Below are positions 37,818 through 46,849 of a stretch of 60,591 nucleotides of DNA, piece by piece. The notes beneath the pieces are model-generated. The model worked only from the letters and a program-made list of their open reading frames with translations. It was not told the DNA's origin and did not search any database. A program made the translations under genes and the position numbers. Source of the stretch: Candidatus Pelagibacter communis (GTDB lineage: Bacteria > Pseudomonadota > Alphaproteobacteria > Pelagibacterales > Pelagibacteraceae); NCBI RefSeq assembly GCF_001180205.1, contig NZ_CVSU01000110.1:1-60591 (forward strand), read 5' to 3'. Numbering within the stretch: position 1 is the first letter of the stretch; each line of letters opens with the position of its first letter.

Positions 37818-38743
37818 TAACTAAAAATATCCTGTATCTTTAATGTCTTCCTTGGGAGTATTTTTTTAAGATCTTTTCTTTTGTATTTACTTAATCTTTC
37901 ATAAAATTCATCATGACTCATTCCAAAAGTATTTTTAAAAGATGGTTGCCAATTCCAGCCTTGAGGCTGCTTGCCTCTCTGTATCCAGAATTCTCTAAAA
38001 ACCAACTCAAATGCTTTTTCTTCAGAAATATTATTTTTTTTTAACTCGTTAACTAGGGCCAGAACTATGAATGCAGAGCCTGAGTAATTGTTATCAAATC
38101 CTTTTTTTTGTGGTGATGTATTATATTTTTCATATAATTTAGGTTCTTTGGAAACCCTTTTAATACTCCAATTATCACTTTGCTTAAGATCATTCTTTAA
38201 AAGGTATTTTTCATAATATTGCTTTAAATAAATCTCCTCTAAAACCTTAGCACCCCCCTCAAATAACCATTTTGGAGAGTTTCTATCTAAAATTTTGTCA
38301 TGAGAAAGTGCTCTTTGATAAACATGAAAATATTCATGAACAATAACAGAGTAAGTACGAATTTTATTTGCTGAACTTTTTAAATCATTTGGGTTTATGT
38401 CTAATTGCACCCATGGTGCGGGTGAATTAATTCCTTCAAGACCTGAGTACTTCATATTAGCACGCTTTTCTGGAAAAGGATTTTTTGTACTTTTCCATGC
38501 ATAAATGTCCATTCCATAGCCCTGTTTCATGTTCATTAATGTCATATTATTTTTAACCCAATGGTTAGTGTTCTCATTTATAGGCATAACTTCTTGAACA
38601 ATATTCATTATATTATTGAATTCTGAAATCCACTTCTTTGGTAAATTTTCATGCAAGTTATATTTGAACTTAAATTTTTCAACAGCGACAACTGAAGTAG
38701 AATAAAAAACTAAAGCGATAAAAACTATAAATATTTTTTTCAT
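37817..38743 (-). CDS. Secreted gluzincin-like metallopeptidase
   Basis: A 308-aa protein with signal peptide (MKKIFIVFIALVFYSTSVVA) and the zinc motif VIVHEYFHVYQ, an HExxH, near residue 140. WLFEGGAKVLEEIY about 25 residues later could supply the third ligand (Glu), the gluzincin arrangement. No other domain is recognised. A periplasmic peptidase is likely; the substrate is unknown. It overlaps the neighbouring genes by 1-4 bp on either side. Confidence 0.7.
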   Translation of the reverse strand: MKKIFIVFIALVFYSTSVVAVEKFKFKYNLHENLPKKWISEFNNIMNIVQEVMPINENTNHWVKNNMTLMNMKQGYGMDIYAWKSTKNPFPEKRANMKYSGLEGINSPAPWVQLDINPNDLKSSANKIRTYSVIVHEYFHVYQRALSHDKILDRNSPKWLFEGGAKVLEEIYLKQYYEKYLLKNDLKQSDNWSIKRVSKEPKLYEKYNTSPQKKGFDNNYSGSAFIVLALVNELKKNNISEEKAFELVFREFWIQRGKQPQGWNWQPSFKNTFGMSHDEFYERLSKYKRKDLKKILPRKTLKIQDIFS

Positions 38744-39030
38744 AATCCTTTAATTATTATATTTGTTCCCTCAGCATTATCTAATCTTATTTGTTTTATT
38801 GGTTTGTACTCTTCAGAATTATACCAATCAAGAGCTCTTTCATAGCTCGGAAATTTAAGAATAATTATTCTTGGAAATTTTGTTTCCCCATCAAAAATTT
38901 GAAATTCACCAGCTCTAACCAAATATTCTCCACCAAATTTTTTTATAATTGGATTCACTTTTTCAATATACTCTTTATAATTTTCAGGATTAGTTATTTT
39001 CAATTGTGCTATTACATATCCTGCCGACAT
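38740..39030 (-). CDS. DUF1330 family protein
   Basis: A 96-aa alpha/beta ferredoxin-like protein. The family pattern is visible in YVIAQLKITNPENYKEY, FGGEYLVRAGEF and ILKFPSYERALDWYNSEEYKPI. DUF1330 proteins are small dimeric-barrel proteins of unknown role. It overlaps the metallopeptidase gene by 4 bp. Confidence 0.8.
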   Translation of the reverse strand: MSAGYVIAQLKITNPENYKEYIEKVNPIIKKFGGEYLVRAGEFQIFDGETKFPRIIILKFPSYERALDWYNSEEYKPIKQIRLDNAEGTNIIIKGL

Positions 39031-39039
39031 TTAACTCCT

Positions 39040-39552
39040 TTAAAAAATTGATTTCGAATATTTTTTCCAATTATCTTGATAATGTTTTGTGTTTTCAAAT
39101 ACTGCTTTTTTTTCTTCTTCTGAAACTTCTCTAATAACTTTACCTGGTGAACCAACAACCAAAGAGTTATCTGGTATGATTTTATTTTCTGTTATCAAAG
39201 CTTTAGCACCAATAATACAATTCTTGCCAATATTAGCTTTATTAAGAATGACAGCGCCAATTCCAATTAAACTATTGTCTCCTATAGTACACCCGTGGAG
39301 CATAACTAAATGACCAATGGTAACATTTTTTCCAACTTTTAAAGGACATCCAGGATCTGTGTGTAAAACGCTCCCATCTTGTACATTAGATCCTTCACCA
39401 ATATGAATATTTTCAATATCGCCTCTAAGCACTGCATTAAACCAAATACTTGTATTTTTTTCTAAGGTAACATCTCCTATTATCGTTGCATTAGGAGCTA
39501 CCCAATTTTCGCCAGAGTTTTTTGGTTTTTTATCTTTTAAATCATAAAACAT
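39040..39552 (-). CDS. Gamma-carbonic anhydrase-like hexapeptide protein
   Basis: A 170-aa left-handed beta-helix protein. Metal-binding histidines of the gamma class appear in VLHTDPG and GHLVMLHG. Gln/Asp residues in NVQDGSV match the YrdA/PaaY group. The group includes carbonic anhydrases and CoA-thioesterase-like proteins; activity here is uncertain. Divergent from the thioredoxin-like gene across 19 bp. Confidence 0.85.
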   Translation of the reverse strand: MFYDLKDKKPKNSGENWVAPNATIIGDVTLEKNTSIWFNAVLRGDIENIHIGEGSNVQDGSVLHTDPGCPLKVGKNVTIGHLVMLHGCTIGDNSLIGIGAVILNKANIGKNCIIGAKALITENKIIPDNSLVVGSPGKVIREVSEEEKKAVFENTKHYQDNWKKYSKSIF

Positions 39553-39571
39553 AATCTATATATTTTACATT

Positions 39572-40127
39572 ATGCCTATACAAACTCCAATATGTGATTT
39601 TGGTCAAAAAGCTATTCCATTTGAATTAAAATCCACTGATAATAAAATTCTGTCTTTAAATGATATCAAGGGTGAAAATGGAACTTTGATAATGTTCATT
39701 TGTAATCATTGTCCATATGTAAAAGCTATTACAAAAGAATTAGTTGAAGATTGTAGTGAATTAAAAAAAAATTGGTATCAACTCAGTTGCTATCTGCTCA
39801 AATGACTTTGTTAATTATCCAGAAGACTCATTTGTTAACATGATCAAGTTTTCACATGAAAATTATTTCAATTTTCCTTACTTACATGATGAAAACCAAG
39901 AAATTGCTAAAGCATATGAAGCTGTATGTACTCCTGATTTCTTTGGCTATAATAAAAATTTAGAACTTCAATACAGAGGAAGATTAAGAGAACTTAAAAA
40001 GTTTATCCCAGTTAAAGACGGAGAAAGTGATCTACTAACAGCTATGAAAGAAATAGCTAAAACCGGAAAAGGTCCTGAAGATCAAATACCGAGCGCAGGC
40101 TGTGGTATTAAATGGAAGTATGATTAA
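39572..40127 (+). pseudogene. Thioredoxin-like (AhpC/TSA-type) protein, frameshifted at an A9 tract
   Basis: Two reading frames (39572-39805 and from about 39806 to 40127) together give one thioredoxin-fold protein of about 185 aa. The N-terminal part has the redox motif ICNHCPYVKA. The C-terminal part has YEAVCTPDFFGYN and the conserved QIPSAGCGIKWK. The break is at a run of nine A (39763-39771). With eight A the frame would continue ELKKIGINSVAICSNDFVNY into the second frame without interruption. This may be a sequencing or assembly indel, a real recent mutation, or a slippage site that still allows expression. Confidence 0.85.
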
Positions 40128-41209
40128 TGTATCTAATTGTAACTAGATCATTCCCACCTGAAGTTGGTGGTATGCAAAATCTAATGTGGGGCCTTTCAAG
40201 AGAACTATCTAAAAACTTTATGATAAAAGTTTTTGCAGATCATATAGAAGGTCATAAAGAATTTGATGAACAAGCCTCTTTTTCGATAGAAAGAGTTGGA
40301 GGAATAAAATTGCTTAGAAAATATAGAAAAGCACAATTAATTAATGAATATATCAAAGAAAATAAAATTGATGGTGTTATTGCTGATCATTGGAAAAGTT
40401 TAGAATTTATTAAAACTTCTAAGAACAAATACTGTTTAATTCATAGTAAAGAAATTAACCATCCTAAAGGTTCTAGTCAAAATAAAAAAGTGATTAGTGT
40501 TTTAAATAATGTTGAAAAAGTTATAGCAAATTCTCAGTTTACAAAAAATCTAGCAATAGAACTTGGTGTTAATAAAAATAAAGTAATTGTTATAAATCCA
40601 GGTGTAGATCCTGCTGAAGAATTAAATAAAAAAACTTTAGATAAAGTTGAAAGTATACTTAAAGTTAAAAATCCAAGATTAATTACAGTTTCAAGATTTG
40701 ATAAACGTAAAAATCATGAAAAAATCGTAATGGCTTTAAGGAATTTAAAACAAATTTATCCAGATATTGTTTACATTTGTGTTGGATATGGAGAAGAAGA
40801 GGAAAATATTAAGAAACTGGTAAAAGAACTAGATCTTGAAGCACAAGTTATGTTTTTTAAAGATATTAGTAATGATTTAAAAAATGCTTTAGTTTCAAAA
40901 TCAAATATCTTTGTAATGCCATCCATAATCTATAAAAAATCAGTTGAAGGTTTTGGTATAGCTTACGTTGAAGCTGCACAATACGGTATTCCATCAATTG
41001 GTGGTAAAGATGGTGGTGCAGCAGATGCAATTGATCATGAAAAAACTGGTTTAATATGTGATGGAAATAGTCTTGATGATATTTATTCTTCGATTACTTC
41101 AATGTTAGAAAATAAAAAGTATTTAAACCTTGGGAAAAATGCAAAAGAATTTGTTAATAAATTTCAATGGTCAAAAATAATTGAAGATTACAAAAAGATA
41201 CTTAATTGA
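40127..41209 (+). CDS. Glycosyltransferase family 4
   Basis: A 360-aa GT-B glycosyltransferase. The N-terminal acceptor domain has FPPEVGGMQNLMWGL, the C-terminal donor domain has SRFDKRKNHEKIV and VCVGYGEEEEN-like strands, and the E-x7-E motif is EGFGIAYVEAAQYGIP near residue 270. It probably adds a sugar to LPS or another glycan. The next gene overlaps its end by 4 bp. Confidence 0.88.
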   Translation: MYLIVTRSFPPEVGGMQNLMWGLSRELSKNFMIKVFADHIEGHKEFDEQASFSIERVGGIKLLRKYRKAQLINEYIKENKIDGVIADHWKSLEFIKTSKNKYCLIHSKEINHPKGSSQNKKVISVLNNVEKVIANSQFTKNLAIELGVNKNKVIVINPGVDPAEELNKKTLDKVESILKVKNPRLITVSRFDKRKNHEKIVMALRNLKQIYPDIVYICVGYGEEEENIKKLVKELDLEAQVMFFKDISNDLKNALVSKSNIFVMPSIIYKKSVEGFGIAYVEAAQYGIPSIGGKDGGAADAIDHEKTGLICDGNSLDDIYSSITSMLENKKYLNLGKNAKEFVNKFQWSKIIEDYKKILN

Positions 41210-42096
41210 TTTCAAATAATAAATTAGCAATTTTTTTAATTATAATCTCAGTTTTTTGTGGAACATTGATGTTAACCTTTTTAAAATTAGCACAAGAAGA
41301 AGTTAATGTTTATGTTGCTGGATTTTTTAGATTTTTATTTGGTTTACTAATTATTTTTCCATATATGCTAAAATCTAAATTTACAGTTTTTAAAACAAAT
41401 CATCATAAAAAACATTTACTTAGAGCAGTTTTAAACTTGCCCTCAATGTTATTATATTTCTCAGCTTTAGTAATGATGCCAATTGAAAAAGCTACAGCTA
41501 TATCTTTTGTAGTTCCTTTCATAGTAACAATATTGGCAGTTTTGTTTCTGGGAGAAAAAATTTACATATATAGAAGTTTTGCACTAGTTTTAGGATTTAT
41601 TGGAATGTTAATAATTTTAAGACCAGGAATAATTGAAATCTCTCTTGGAGTTTATATGGCACTGGCATCTTCTTTTTTGTGGTCGATAGTAATTATAATT
41701 ACAAAAACTATCGCAAAAGATGATAGTTCGATTACGATTTTATCTTATGGATACACGTATATGACACTTTTTAGTTTGATTATTGCGTTGTTTTATTGGC
41801 AAACACCTAGTTTTCAAACTTTGATTTATTTATTTTTTGCAGGTTTGTTTGGTACGTTGCTACATCTTTGCATAAATCACGCATACAAATTAGTAGATGT
41901 TAGTATGACACAACCATACTCGTTTCTAAGTTTAGTTTTTGCTTCTTTAATTGGATATTATGTTTTTAGTGAAACCCCTGATCTCTTCACTTGGATTGGT
42001 GCTAGTGTTATATTTTTAGGTGTTTTAATCATGTCATATCGTGAAATGAAACTTGATAAAGAAATTATTAGAAAGCGTATAGATATAAAATCTTAA
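41206..42096 (+). CDS. EamA/DMT family transporter
   Basis: A 296-aa membrane protein with ten hydrophobic segments arranged as two EamA repeats. Conserved features include the MLTFLKLAQEEVNVYVAGFFRF opening and FLGEKIYIYRSFALVLGFIGMLIIL in repeat 1. The start is TTG, overlapping the preceding stop; no nearby ATG exists. Substrate not predictable: amino acids, nucleotide sugars and organic cations are all seen in the family. Confidence 0.85.
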   Translation: MISNNKLAIFLIIISVFCGTLMLTFLKLAQEEVNVYVAGFFRFLFGLLIIFPYMLKSKFTVFKTNHHKKHLLRAVLNLPSMLLYFSALVMMPIEKATAISFVVPFIVTILAVLFLGEKIYIYRSFALVLGFIGMLIILRPGIIEISLGVYMALASSFLWSIVIIITKTIAKDDSSITILSYGYTYMTLFSLIIALFYWQTPSFQTLIYLFFAGLFGTLLHLCINHAYKLVDVSMTQPYSFLSLVFASLIGYYVFSETPDLFTWIGASVIFLGVLIMSYREMKLDKEIIRKRIDIKS

Positions 42097-42138
42097 TTTT
42101 TCTTTTAAAGGTTTTGTAAATAAGAGTATTAGAAAAAA

Positions 42139-43080
42139 TTAAGAAATAATTTCAGAAAGTCTTTCAAAAACTTTTTCTGCTGAAAGTTTAGATAATTCAG
42201 GAGCTTGTATTGCTTTAAAATTTTCTCTTTCGATACTTACTTTAAAAGGAGTTGTGTGAGATCCAAATAAAGCAATTCCTTTTGATCCTAAGTGTGCTGT
42301 CATATGTGCTGGTCCAGTATCATTTGCAATAACAAATGAACTATCTTTAATTAATGTTGATAACTGAGAAATATCTAAAGCTTTACCATTATCTAAAACA
42401 CAAAGTGCATTTATATTTGATCCTTCCTTAATTTCACTCGGTCCAGGTGCAATAACTACTTTAAATTTGTTACCTGACTTTTTATTAATCTTAGAAATTA
42501 ATTCATTATAATAAGGCCATTTCTTTGAAGTTAAATGAGGCGAACAGAAAGGAAAAAGAAGAATATATTTATCTAATTCATAGTATTTTTTTATTTGAGA
42601 TATGTCTGTAGCACTCCAAGAAAAATCAGGTTTCAAAGTATGATTTGTATTTATGCCTGAACTTTTTAATTGAAAATCAAATCTAGATAGAACAGAATCT
42701 TTATCAAAATCTTCTTTTGTGGTTCCTTCAGGTAAAGTGGTTTCTGTAGAAGACCAAATATCTTTTGTAGCTTTTGGAAATAAAATTTTTTTATAAAAAG
42801 CTGTTCTGCTTGAGTTTTGAAGATCATAAACTTTAGAGAAATTATATTTTTTTATGTTTTTCATTAATGAATATAAGTAAATCAGGTTAAGTCTTGATAA
42901 TCTTTTATCTAAAATAACATCAGAAATATGTGGATTTTTTTTAAATAAATCAAAGTATGGTTTAGTTGTGAGCAAATAAATTTCATCTTCTTTATGATTC
43001 TCTGATATATCTTGAATTGCACCACAAGCTTGAGCTATATCACCCAATGATCCGTGTTTAATAATTAAAATATTAGACAT
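42139..43080 (-). CDS. Glycosyltransferase family 9 (heptosyltransferase-like)
   Basis: A 313-aa GT-B enzyme. The N-terminal IIKHGSLGDIAQACGAI and the C-terminal FVIANDTGPAHMTAHLGSKGIALFGSHTTPF motifs are diagnostic of GT9 LPS core transferases. With the GT4 gene and DUF6165 gene around it, this forms a small envelope-glycan neighbourhood. The sugar donor is not certain. Confidence 0.88.
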   Translation of the reverse strand: MSNILIIKHGSLGDIAQACGAIQDISENHKEDEIYLLTTKPYFDLFKKNPHISDVILDKRLSRLNLIYLYSLMKNIKKYNFSKVYDLQNSSRTAFYKKILFPKATKDIWSSTETTLPEGTTKEDFDKDSVLSRFDFQLKSSGINTNHTLKPDFSWSATDISQIKKYYELDKYILLFPFCSPHLTSKKWPYYNELISKINKKSGNKFKVVIAPGPSEIKEGSNINALCVLDNGKALDISQLSTLIKDSSFVIANDTGPAHMTAHLGSKGIALFGSHTTPFKVSIERENFKAIQAPELSKLSAEKVFERLSEIIS

Positions 43081-43112
43081 ATTTTTAACAATTTAACATA
43101 GTATAAGATTTA

Positions 43113-43502
43113 ATGAATAAAATTATAGTAGAAGTATCGGTAGGTGAGCTTTTAGACAAAATTTCTATACTAGAAATTAAGAAAGATAAAATTAAAGATC
43201 CTGATAAGTTAAAATTCATTTCAGATGAGCACTCTGTTTTAAAAGAGCAATTAAACAAAAATGTCAAATCAGATGATAAACTTAATAACTTATTTCAATC
43301 ACTAAAAGATATTAACTCTAAACTTTGGGTTATTGAAGATGCTAAAAGACTTTGTGAAAAAGATAAAGATTTTACTGAAAAATTTGTAAAACTTTCAAGA
43401 GATGTCCATTTTCTGAATGATGATCGAGCTAAAATTAAATTAGAAATAAATGAGCATACTGGATCAAAAATAAAAGAAATTAAAGAATACACTAGTTATT
43501 AA
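43113..43502 (+). CDS. DUF6165-like helical protein
   Basis: A 129-aa soluble, largely helical protein. It opens with VEVSVGELLDKISILEIKKDKI and has a charged helical body (LWVIEDAKRLCEKDKDFTEKFVKLSRDVHFLND). Proteins like this are often found beside LPS or glycan glycosyltransferases, as here (GT9 divergent, 32 bp away). Function unknown. Confidence 0.7.
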   Translation: MNKIIVEVSVGELLDKISILEIKKDKIKDPDKLKFISDEHSVLKEQLNKNVKSDDKLNNLFQSLKDINSKLWVIEDAKRLCEKDKDFTEKFVKLSRDVHFLNDDRAKIKLEINEHTGSKIKEIKEYTSY

Positions 43503-43505
43503 TTA

Positions 43506-44657
43506 ATGGCGCTTCATTTTTCAAAGCAAGAATTTTTACAAAGAAAAACCAAAGTACTTCAGTCAATGAAAGAACAAAGTCTTGATGCCTTATTAATGTT
43601 CAGACAAGAGTCAATGTATTGGTTAACTGGTTATGATACTTTTGGTTATGTTTTCTTTCAAACATTAGTTCTCGATAACAAAGGTAATGTAATTCTTTTA
43701 ACTAGAGCTCCAGATTTAAGACAAGCTCAAAATACATCTAATATTGAAGATATTAGAATTTGGGTTGATAAAGATAACTCAAACCCTGTTTATGACCTTA
43801 AGAAAATTTTAGAGGAATTGTCTTTGAAAGGAAAAAAAATTGGTATTGAGTATGAAGCTTATGGTTTAACCGGGCGTAATGCTTTAAGATTAAATAAATC
43901 GTTAGAAGGTTATTGCAATATAGAGGATCAATCAGAATTGATAACAAAACTTAGAGTTATTAAATCTCCAGAAGAAATTACTTATGTAAAAAAAGCTGCA
44001 GAGCTAGCTGACTTAGCTTTAGATCAAGCTTGGAAATATACTAAAGCTGGTGAAAGTGAGGCTAAAATTTTAGGCGAGATGCAAAAAGTTGTCTTGGAGG
44101 GTGGCGGAGATTATCCTGCTAATGAATATATTATTGGATCAGGCCATAATGCCTTGCTGTGTAGATACCAATCAGAAAAAAGAGTTTTATCAAATACAGA
44201 CCAATTGAGTATTGAATGGGCAGGTACTTACAAACACTATCACTCTGCAATGTTTAGAACTATTACTGTAGGAAAACCTGATGCTAAACACTTTAAAATG
44301 TACGATGCATGTTTAGAAGCATTAAAAAATTGTGAAAAAAAATTAATACCTGGAAGTAAAGTTGGTGAAGTTTTTGATATTCATGCAAAAACTTTTGACG
44401 ATCTTGGATATAATAAATCAAGAATGAATGCTTGTGGATATTCACTAGGATCAACATTTTCACCAAATTGGATGGACTGGCCTATGCTATATACCGATAA
44501 TCCTTATATCATAAAAACAGGTAATATCTTTTTCATGCATATGATCTTGATGGACTCGGATAATAAGTTAGCAATGAATTTAGGTGAGACATATCTAGTA
44601 ACGGAGAATGGTAACGAAAGATTAGGTAAACAAAAATTAGATTTAGTAAATCTATAA
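43506..44657 (+). CDS. M24-family hydrolase resembling ectoine hydrolase (DoeA/EutD-like)
   Basis: A 383-aa creatinase/aminopeptidase-P fold protein. N-terminal domain to about residue 150 (LMFRQESMYWLTGYDTFGY), then a pita-bread domain. Where metal-dependent M24 enzymes carry two Asp ligands, this reads SIEWAGTYKHYHSAMFRT (residues 235-251): Glu237 replaces the first Asp, and Ser/Ala the second. Loss of the metal site together with EWAG...HYH resembles the ectoine hydrolase group. The substrate could be ectoine or another N-acyl or cyclic amidine solute. Its stop overlaps the convergent PhyH gene. Confidence 0.75.
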   Translation: MALHFSKQEFLQRKTKVLQSMKEQSLDALLMFRQESMYWLTGYDTFGYVFFQTLVLDNKGNVILLTRAPDLRQAQNTSNIEDIRIWVDKDNSNPVYDLKKILEELSLKGKKIGIEYEAYGLTGRNALRLNKSLEGYCNIEDQSELITKLRVIKSPEEITYVKKAAELADLALDQAWKYTKAGESEAKILGEMQKVVLEGGGDYPANEYIIGSGHNALLCRYQSEKRVLSNTDQLSIEWAGTYKHYHSAMFRTITVGKPDAKHFKMYDACLEALKNCEKKLIPGSKVGEVFDIHAKTFDDLGYNKSRMNACGYSLGSTFSPNWMDWPMLYTDNPYIIKTGNIFFMHMILMDSDNKLAMNLGETYLVTENGNERLGKQKLDLVNL

Positions 44658-45434
44658 AATTTTAGGAAACCAATCTTCTCTCATCGAATCTCCTGTTTTT
44701 AAATTAATACCATCAAATGGTGGCGAAGTAGGTCCTCCTCTATCAATATATTTAACATCGTCCCCTATAAATCTCATAGAAAATGCCCTTCTAGCTTTAG
44801 AAGTATTGTTTCCTGTTGATCCATGTATAGTTTTAAAATTAAACAAAACAGAATCACCTAAACTTAGTTCTGGGATTAAAATATTTTTTTTAAATTCTTC
44901 TTCTGAAGGTAAATCCATAAAAGAACCATCATCATCATACCAGGATTGGTTATTAGACCATTTTGTAGGTTTGATTAATTTAGACCATTTGTGAGAACCT
45001 AAGATTAATTTAAGATTATTTTTTTGATCAACTTCATCTAATGGAATCCAAAAACTTCCTGTATCGTTACCATCAACACAGTAATATGGCATATCTTGAT
45101 GCCATGGTGTTTCTTTGTGAGTGCCTGGGTCCTTTATAAAAATGTGTTCATGAAAAATTTGAGTAGATTTAGAGTTAGTTGCTTCTGCAAATATTTGAGC
45201 TCCAGGTGAATTAAATAAACAATCCTTAAATTCGTCTATTCTTTCCCAGTTACAATAATCTTCAAAAAATCTTCCATTATCATTAGCTACATTCTCACGC
45301 CCATGCTTACTTGGATTATCTAAAACTTTTTGAAATCCTTTTCTAAGTGGCTCAATCCAATCTTTGAATACATCCTTAACTACTATTACACCATCATTTT
45401 GATACTCTTTAATTTGTTTATGAGATAAAAACAT
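44652..45434 (-). CDS. PhyH-family 2-oxoglutarate/Fe(II) dioxygenase
   Basis: A 260-aa phytanoyl-CoA-dioxygenase-like protein. The iron facial triad is visible as WHQDMPYY (His-x-Asp) near residue 117 and KTIHGSTGN (His) near residue 200, followed by ARRAFSMRF with the Arg expected to bind 2-oxoglutarate. It lies 4 bp behind an ABC-transporter permease on the same strand, so it probably hydroxylates an imported compound or a derivative of one. It is too short and different from canonical EctD to call it that. Confidence 0.82.
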   Translation of the reverse strand: MFLSHKQIKEYQNDGVIVVKDVFKDWIEPLRKGFQKVLDNPSKHGRENVANDNGRFFEDYCNWERIDEFKDCLFNSPGAQIFAEATNSKSTQIFHEHIFIKDPGTHKETPWHQDMPYYCVDGNDTGSFWIPLDEVDQKNNLKLILGSHKWSKLIKPTKWSNNQSWYDDDGSFMDLPSEEEFKKNILIPELSLGDSVLFNFKTIHGSTGNNTSKARRAFSMRFIGDDVKYIDRGGPTSPPFDGINLKTGDSMREDWFPKIL

Positions 45435-45438
45435 TTTA

Positions 45439-46113
45439 TTATTGAAAGCTATACTTTTTCTCTAAATATTTAATTACATTATGGATGATAAAAGTCATGA
45501 ACAAATAAATTCCACCAGCAACAATAAATACTTCGATTGGTTTAAAAGTTGTTGAAATTATATATTTAGCAACACCAGTTAAATCCATTAAGGTTACCGT
45601 GCTTGCTAATGATGTTCCTTTCATCATCAATATGATTTCATTTCCATATGCTGGGAGTGATTGTCGAATAGCAATTGGAATTTGAATTTTATAAAAGATT
45701 ATCTTATTTGATATACCTAAACTTTTTCCAGCTTCAATAATGCCTGGTTTTATCGTTTGAAATGCAGATCTTAAAATTTCAGAGGTATAAGCACCAGTAT
45801 TTAAAGTAAATGCAATTATTGCACACCAGTAAGGTTCTTTTAAAATAATCCACAGAAATGTTGTTCTTAAATATTCGATTTGTCCTAATCCAAAATATAT
45901 TATAAAAATCTGTACCAGTAATGGTGTTCCTCTAAATATATATGAATAGCCATAAGCAAATTTATTAATAAAAATATTTTTATTTAATCTTAAAATTGCA
46001 AAAAAAAGACCTAGGAATAATCCAAAGAATAATGATGCAGATAATAATTTTAAAGTAACTACTGTTGCTCCTAAAAGTTTAGGGAAACTAGTGATCATTA
46101 AATCAAAATCCAT
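45439..46113 (-). CDS. Polar amino acid ABC transporter permease
   Basis: A 224-aa HisM/GlnP-type inner-membrane permease with five hydrophobic segments. It begins MDFDLMITSFPKLLGATVVTLKL. The cytoplasmic EAA loop reads EAGKSLGISNKIIFYKIQIPIAI. It overlaps the other permease by 1 bp. The matching ATPase is not in this window. Confidence 0.9.
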   Translation of the reverse strand: MDFDLMITSFPKLLGATVVTLKLLSASLFFGLFLGLFFAILRLNKNIFINKFAYGYSYIFRGTPLLVQIFIIYFGLGQIEYLRTTFLWIILKEPYWCAIIAFTLNTGAYTSEILRSAFQTIKPGIIEAGKSLGISNKIIFYKIQIPIAIRQSLPAYGNEIILMMKGTSLASTVTLMDLTGVAKYIISTTFKPIEVFIVAGGIYLFMTFIIHNVIKYLEKKYSFQ

Positions 46114-46805
46114 TAAAACCCCCTGCTATACCTAACTTCTAACTTATTGATTAATTTCATGCTCACATAAGTAAGCATCAGATATAAAACTGCTGCAAAT
46201 GAATAGAAGAATAATGGATCTCTAGTAGATCCTGCCGAAATATAAGACTGTCTCATTATTTCAACCAAACCCGTAACTGAGATAAGAGAAGTGTCTTTTA
46301 AAGTTATTTGCCAAACATTACTTAAATTTGGAATAGCTAATCTTAACATCTGGGGTAGTATTATTTTATAAAATTGCCCAAACTTATTTATTCCAAGTAC
46401 CTTTGCAGCTTCAAATTGACCTTTATCTATTGATTGAATTGCACCTCGAAATACTTCAGTTGAATAAGCTCCAGAAATAATTCCAATAGCCAATGAGCCA
46501 GTAATAAATGCGTTAATCTCTATGTATTCGTAATAACCAAAAATTGAAGCTACATACATGATTGCTCCACTGCCACCAAAAAAGAACAGGTATATGACGA
46601 GTAATTCAGGTACTCCACGGATCACTGTTGTATAAAAATTACCAACTAAATTTAAAGTTTTATATTTGGAGAGTTTTAAAGGTGTAAAAATTAATGCAAA
46701 AAAGAAACCAACAAACATTGCTGTAATCGATACAGCAATTGTCATTAAGGTTGCATAAAATAACTCATCACCCCAACCAGTTTTACCAAATGCGAGAAGT
46801 TCCAT
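46113..46805 (-). CDS. Polar amino acid ABC transporter permease
   Basis: A 230-aa second permease (HisQ type). Its EAA loop is EAAKVLGINKFGQFYKIILPQML, and GVPELLVIYLFFFG is typical of basic amino-acid systems. It is separated from the substrate-binding protein gene by 44 bp that contain a strong hairpin, then directly joined to the second permease. Confidence 0.9.
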   Translation of the reverse strand: MELLAFGKTGWGDELFYATLMTIAVSITAMFVGFFFALIFTPLKLSKYKTLNLVGNFYTTVIRGVPELLVIYLFFFGGSGAIMYVASIFGYYEYIEINAFITGSLAIGIISGAYSTEVFRGAIQSIDKGQFEAAKVLGINKFGQFYKIILPQMLRLAIPNLSNVWQITLKDTSLISVTGLVEIMRQSYISAGSTRDPLFFYSFAAVLYLMLTYVSMKLINKLEVRYSRGF

Positions 46806-46811
46806 ATAGAT

Positions 46812-46836
46812 TGGCGACTATATATTATAGTCGCCA
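46812..46836 (-). promoter_or_regulatory. Perfect hairpin between binding-protein and permease genes
   Basis: An exact 11-bp inverted repeat, TGGCGACTATA...TATAGTCGCCA, with a 3-nt loop, sits in the 44-bp gap after the binding-protein stop. No U-tract follows on either strand, so it is probably a transcript-stabilising or attenuating element rather than a full terminator. Such hairpins let the binding-protein message outlast the permease message. Confidence 0.7.
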
Positions 46837-46849
46837 GATCTGAAACGAA

